64,000 bases of DNA from Carposina sasakii. Lineage: Eukaryota; Arthropoda; Insecta; Lepidoptera; Carposinidae. Each line of letters opens with the position of its first letter. The stretch's first letter is position 1. Below the pieces are notes generated by a model, which had not been told where the DNA came from, made no database searches, and was given only the letters and a program-made list of their open reading frames with translations. The stretch is from NCBI GenBank assembly GCA_014607495.2, contig CP053161.1, positions 2,170,001 to 2,234,000 of the forward strand, written 5' to 3'. The position numbers were made by a program, and so were the translations under genes. Of the stretch, positions 59,760 to 64,000 are shown piece after piece.

Positions 59760-60420
59760 AAATGTAAATCGCATATCATTATCATTAAGCATATTCGTGA
59801 GAGCAGCTCATTAGACGCCGCGTACAAATTGGGAATGTAAACATGCTCGCGCGTCCGGTAGCAACGTTCGCCAAACAGAGTCATAAAATATGGTGCAAAA
59901 TATCTGTATGTAGGGTTTTGTTTATGCGCGTGGATAATCGGGAGGAGGTCCGCTGACAGGTGCAGGACCGGGGACCCGAGGCCCGCCGCCCTCTCGCCCG
60001 AGTCACGCGCGCCTCGTAATGCTTGCATAATAATAATGACGGATGCCGATCGCGCGGCGGCGCCTTTGATCTGCGGCGCGTTTGATCTCGCCGCTAGCCG
60101 GTCCCACTGCCCCTGCACAAAGAGCCGCCTTACCTTTATTCGGTCCGACGCCGCGCGGCAAGTCGTTCGGCCCTTCGCTCTAAATAGGCTTTATTTTGTA
60201 AACAGCGGGAGAGCTACCGTGGGGCGAGGCAGGCTGGTTGCCGCAGTGGTGCGCGTGCGTCGGTCAGGATGGGGTGTGTTCCCGAGCAGGCCAGCCAGCG
60301 ATGAGTTTTCGCGTTTGCCTCGTCACATGGACGTGGACGATTTGTGTACGTTGTATTGGTTGCTTCAGGTGTTGTGTTTACGCCGGTGCATTGTGTTTGT
60401 GTGGTGTCAAGTAGTACTTA
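59760..60420. promoter_or_regulatory. CpG-island-like block, candidate enhancer/promoter
   Basis: 59930-60330 is markedly GC- and CpG-rich for this genome (gacgccgcgcggc, gatcgcgcggcggcgcc). Just left of it lies an AT-rich patch with catatcattatcattaagcatatt and gctcattag, resembling POU/homeodomain sites. Frames of 124 and 131 codons overlap here on opposite strands, but both are low-complexity Arg/Ala products of GC-rich DNA. A donor-like AAAG|GTAAGG stands on the minus strand near 60134. I read this as regulatory DNA or an untranslated first exon rather than a protein gene. Confidence 0.4.
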
Positions 60421-60431
60421 TGTTACAATAA

Positions 60432-62129
60432 GGCTCATTGCGAAATAAGATGTAGAGTTCAAGTTTCCATTTTTTTTTTGTAAATACATACTCTTAATGT
60501 TAAATTACTACCTAATTCTATTGATGACAGACAATTAATCTACCTATATTAAAGAATCAAAATTGATTATTGTATTGTAAGGGATGAGGTCTTATGAATG
60601 TAGAGTCCTACAAATATTTATTTATGTATGTACATACATCGTATGTGCATAGTATATTTTTTTAACTTTTTATTTCTATTATAGCTACACGTTTCAACAG
60701 ATTACTAATTTCGAAGAGCTTTACATAGATTTTCATCTTAGGTTTATTCTCATTGGAAATAAACTTAACTCCATCAAATTTGTTGTTACATCACGTATCG
60801 TATTTTCAATTTTCATTAATGAATATCTACCACAGAATTTAATTTCAAAGTTATACTTAAACTTAAAATTACCTCAGTATCGGCAATGATGTAAAAAAAT
60901 ATTAATTGAAAGTTAATCGCTTCTCTGAATTTGCCGCTAATCGGATAGTAATGATAATGCATTTAGGCCTCGTAATCTTTCCTCTGATTTTAATACATAC
61001 TTTCTGTAGAGGCAGTAGACTCTACTGTCATTACATTACTCGTACTTACGATATTCTTGTCGAGAGTTGAATCTCTAATTATGCGATATAATATAGTAAC
61101 GTAAAACGTGAATAGAGTAACGTAAAATTATTATTTCCGGGAAATATTTTCAAACTTTATAACGAGGTTCTGGTACTAACAGCTTATAATACCTATTAAG
61201 AATGATTTATGATTTGTTAGCAGTCGTTGTGTTTATGTGCCCGAAAAGTGGCGGTAGGCCTTACCATATGCGACTTAAAGGGTGATTGGTGATAAATTTT
61301 CTGTTTTAGCCTGTTTTGGGATGGTGGGAGAAACTAATAAATATACATATTTTCAACTTTGCACAAACAACATCTTTTATAAGTATTATAAAGATTCATA
61401 ATATTGATATCATAATAGTAAAACTGGTAGTCTGTTTGTTTCTTGCCTTTTCGCGACAAAAACTCAATCGCATTTAGCTTGCGGAAGAAATATTCGAAAT
61501 CATTCGAAGTAGAACTTCGATAATAAAGTTACAGGACATGTATGACATGGAAGAAATCTCTGTCGCCTTTGTACATTATCTTTTTTTAATATTATTATAA
61601 TTTATGTTTTAATAAGTAAAATAAGTAGATTCTCGCTAAAGTTTTCCATATAACCCTCCTTATTCTACCACTAGTTGCCCGCCCTCGCTTTGCTTCGGTA
61701 CATATCAGTACATAGCTACAACTTCATAATCATGGAGGTAATAAAAAATACCGGAGGAAGCCTTCAAGAACAAACATCTGTTATGTAGAAATGGCGGCGA
61801 TCTGTCATAAATAATAGGGTTGCTCGCATTTATCTATGAATTTATCTGTGAAATTTACCCCATTAAAAAAAATTACCTTTAGATACCTGGATCTATTCTC
61901 AAGAAGAAAAAATAGTTGATAATTAATTATTTGAAAGTTCTCGTGTTACTTCACAAAACTTTTGTATAAAGTACGATTTATAAATTATAAAAATTAATGT
62001 AAAATTGTGTCAAGAAAATCTTTTCGGTTTAATGGCAGTTTAGAATCTAGGTGTAACCGTTAATAGATATTTGAAAGATTGAATATATTGTACTTAAATA
62101 AATATTTATATCAGTAGGTACCTACTATA
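60432..62129. other. intergenic, no recognised feature
   Basis: AT-rich; only short repeat fragments (61552-61590, 61676-61700 gcccgccctcgctttgcttcgg). Confidence 0.4.
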
Positions 62130-62511
62130 CAGGCTGATTTTTGGTCGTCAACGTTCCCGAAAACTACGGAATCTCCTCATCATCACGATCATTTTTCTCC
62201 ATGGAAGCATACCTGGGAAGTGTCTGGTTTCCAAAATATTAGGGTCCAAAGTTGAGTAAATAGACTGCGTTTTTCTGCATAAATGCACATAGACGCGCGT
62301 AGCAGGATTTTTTCACGAAAAATAATTAATATCTGTCTATAAAAAAACTAACATAAACACTAGACACTATAAATTTCGCACGATCAAGGAATTTAAAATT
62401 TTTTTCAAAAAAAATTTTTTTTTTCCCAGCATTTTTTTTGGCATAAACTTACTTTATTTCATGTATAGAATACGTACCCTTCGTTAAAGGTGGCCACAAA
62501 AAAACACCCTG
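62130..62511 (+). mobile_element. TA-flanked terminal-inverted-repeat element, copy 3
   Basis: 382 bp; CAGGCTGATTTTTGG at the left, ccacaaaaaaacaccctg at the right, TA on both sides; same family as 14374-14725 and 41354-41732. Confidence 0.78.
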
Positions 62512-62645
62512 TATTTACGCGAAATAAACGAGTACAATCTTTTTCGTTTTATTTGGCGTACATAAAATTATATCTAGAGACATAAATGAAATAAGTTTTT
62601 TAAGCACTAAGATTTATTTGCCAGAGTAAAACTTTCCATCAAGGG

Positions 62646-62716
62646 TTCGCCCACCGCCGCCGCCGGGCCCTACACCCTCCGCTGATCCTTGGATCTGCCG
62701 GCTCATGTTCAGAACT
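62646..62716 (+). repeat. fragment of the fold-back element's end
   Basis: gcccaccgccgccgccgggccctacaccctccgctgatcc corresponds to the outer arm of 55508-55996. Confidence 0.6.
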
Positions 62717-63365
62717 AGGGTTTAAAATATATACTGCAAATCACACTAGACGTAGATGGCGTCCAATCATGATCATTTCTACACTGTCTTATTATTGTAA
62801 TCCATTCTTTTTTCCACGCGTTATTTGCAGATGGGAATCTGTAAAATTTATCATAAAATTTTACTGTGACTTTTTTCTTAATGTCATTTTACTTTGACAT
62901 AATTCTTAATCTTTTCTATCATAAATACAGAAATGTTTTCTTTGAGTTATAAATTTTATTTTCAGTTAGTACTATTTCCCTACTTCTGGGGTAATTTCCC
63001 CATTTTTTAAATGACAACACTGGTTGGTAAAAACAATGTTTTCAATTTTAAAAACGATTAATATTTTTTATCTAAAAAGACTGCAATTGAGATAAATAAT
63101 TACATTCTTGCCTATGAAATGCTATCCCTTCACTTTTATTGATGTAACTGCTATTGTTTTAACAGATTTTAACTACGCACGACGGCATTATTTATATTTT
63201 ATTGCACTGCAAAAACGAACTTTACACATCAAACGTTAGTAGCCAAATGTGGTCGACTGTCATACTTTGAAAAACTGTCATTTATGAGGTGTCACACTTT
63301 TTGTTTAATAGGACTTTCCGGTATTTTTTATTACCTCCATGTTCATAATGTAGGTTTTTGTAAAA

Positions 63366-63930
63366 ATTTGGAATTCCCGTTTGTCCCCTGCCCGTGGGAA
63401 CTTCGGGAAATCCGTTCTTAGTACTCCCTCGCAGTCCCTAATAAACATGCAGGTCTGATTTCAGCTTCATATACTTCATATGCTATATAGCGGTTTTCAT
63501 AAAAAATTGAATTCTCGTTTGTCCCCTTCCCATGGGAATTTCGGGAAATCCGTTTTTAGTGTTTCTCCACAGTCCCTAATGAACATATATGCCCGATTTT
63601 AGCTTCACATATACAGCGGTTTTTATAAAAAATCGAATTCCCGTTAGTCCCCTTCCCGTGGGAATTTTGGGAAATTCGTTCTATGTGCTTCTTTGTAGTC
63701 CCTAATCAGATTTCAACTTCATACAAATAGCCGTTTTCGTAAAAATTTTGAATTCCCGTTTGTTGTCCCCTTCCCGTGGGAATTTCGGGAAATCCGTTCT
63801 TAGTCCTTCCTCGCTGTCCCTAATGAACATATATGCCCGATTTCAGCTTCATATGTATAGCGGTTTTCGTAAAAAATATTGAATTCCGTTGGTCATCTCC
63901 CCGTGGGAATATCGGGAAATCTTTATAGCC
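63366..63930 (+). repeat. tandem array, ~115-138 bp unit, about 4.5 copies
   Basis: GAATTC marks units at 63371, 63509, 63635 and 63750; the next GAATTC, at 63881, is in a shorter divergent unit. Spacing is 138, 126, 115 and 131 bp. Each unit holds gtccccttcccgtgggaattt, cgggaaatccgtt, agtccctaatgaaca, tttcagcttcata and agcggttttcgtaaaaa. The last unit runs into an RTE/SINE-like tail (atagcctatgtttaaccagg) that continues to the window edge. The units probably arose by tandem duplication of that tail. Confidence 0.85.
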
Positions 63931-64000
63931 TATGTTTAACCAGGACCAATAAGGACTCTAACGGTGAAAGAATTTTTGTAATCGGTCCCAGCGGAACCTA

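Noticed and set aside
59744..60431. Opposing 124- and 131-codon frames
   Set aside because: GC-rich low-complexity products on both strands with no domain; better explained by the CpG-rich DNA.

Overview
The window is nuclear DNA of a moth or butterfly (Lepidoptera). The evidence is AT-rich, intron-rich sequence peppered with short TAGGTAGGTACC-type motifs, many lepidopteran dispersed repeats (an RTE/SINE tail reading 'actagtggacg(t/c)ccgc...gtccgcg', a 'ccggccaagtgcgagtcgg' element, 'ggcctacgtccagcagtgg' tails, ACCCGACTGCG-ended elements) and insect-type genes. The species cannot be fixed from the sequence alone.

The main gene occupies about 0.5-47.5 kb on the + strand. It encodes the insect Munc13-4/BAIAP3 (Unc13D, Drosophila staccato) homologue: C2A domain, MUN domain, C2B domain. 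I joined the coding exons by hand and every intron phase agrees. There appear to be four alternative first coding exons (3975, 16496, 20327 and 30396). The first three all end in phase 2 and can join the same acceptor at 24735; the fourth would join at 31732. The predicted proteins are about 1438, 1176, 1177 and 1093 aa. Two extra phase-0 exons rich in basic residues (42951-43037, 43245-43319) look like optional cassettes between the MUN domain and C2B.

An intact, intronless mitochondrial-type succinate-semialdehyde dehydrogenase gene (22267-23787, +) sits inside a long 5' intron of that gene. In the same intron region, on the - strand, is a complete Ty1/copia retrotransposon (9205-13748) with a 1315-aa open polyprotein, identical 165-bp LTRs, a CTAAA target duplication, a purine tract and a half-tRNA primer site.

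The rest of the introns and the 47.3-64 kb downstream region hold no convincing protein gene. They contain hAT-type MITEs with exact 8-bp duplications (34428, 51933, 57309), TA-flanked elements in three copies, a 785/790-bp element present twice in opposite orientation (26.25 kb and 57.3 kb), a near-perfect 206-bp fold-back at 55508-55996, a tRNA-derived SINE, a ~115-138 bp tandem array at the right edge, and three non-repetitive blocks (52.45-52.8, 56.39-56.9, 59.77-60.4 kb) that look regulatory.

The gene-level picture is a vesicle-priming/exocytosis factor whose N-terminus is varied through several promoters, with a metabolic gene (GABA shunt) nested in it and transposons accumulated around both. 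Nothing here is prokaryotic, and I saw no CRISPR array, rRNA or functional tRNA gene. I found no wholly new system; the best leads are the promoter/cassette structure of the Munc13-4 gene, the long hairpin and the intact copia.
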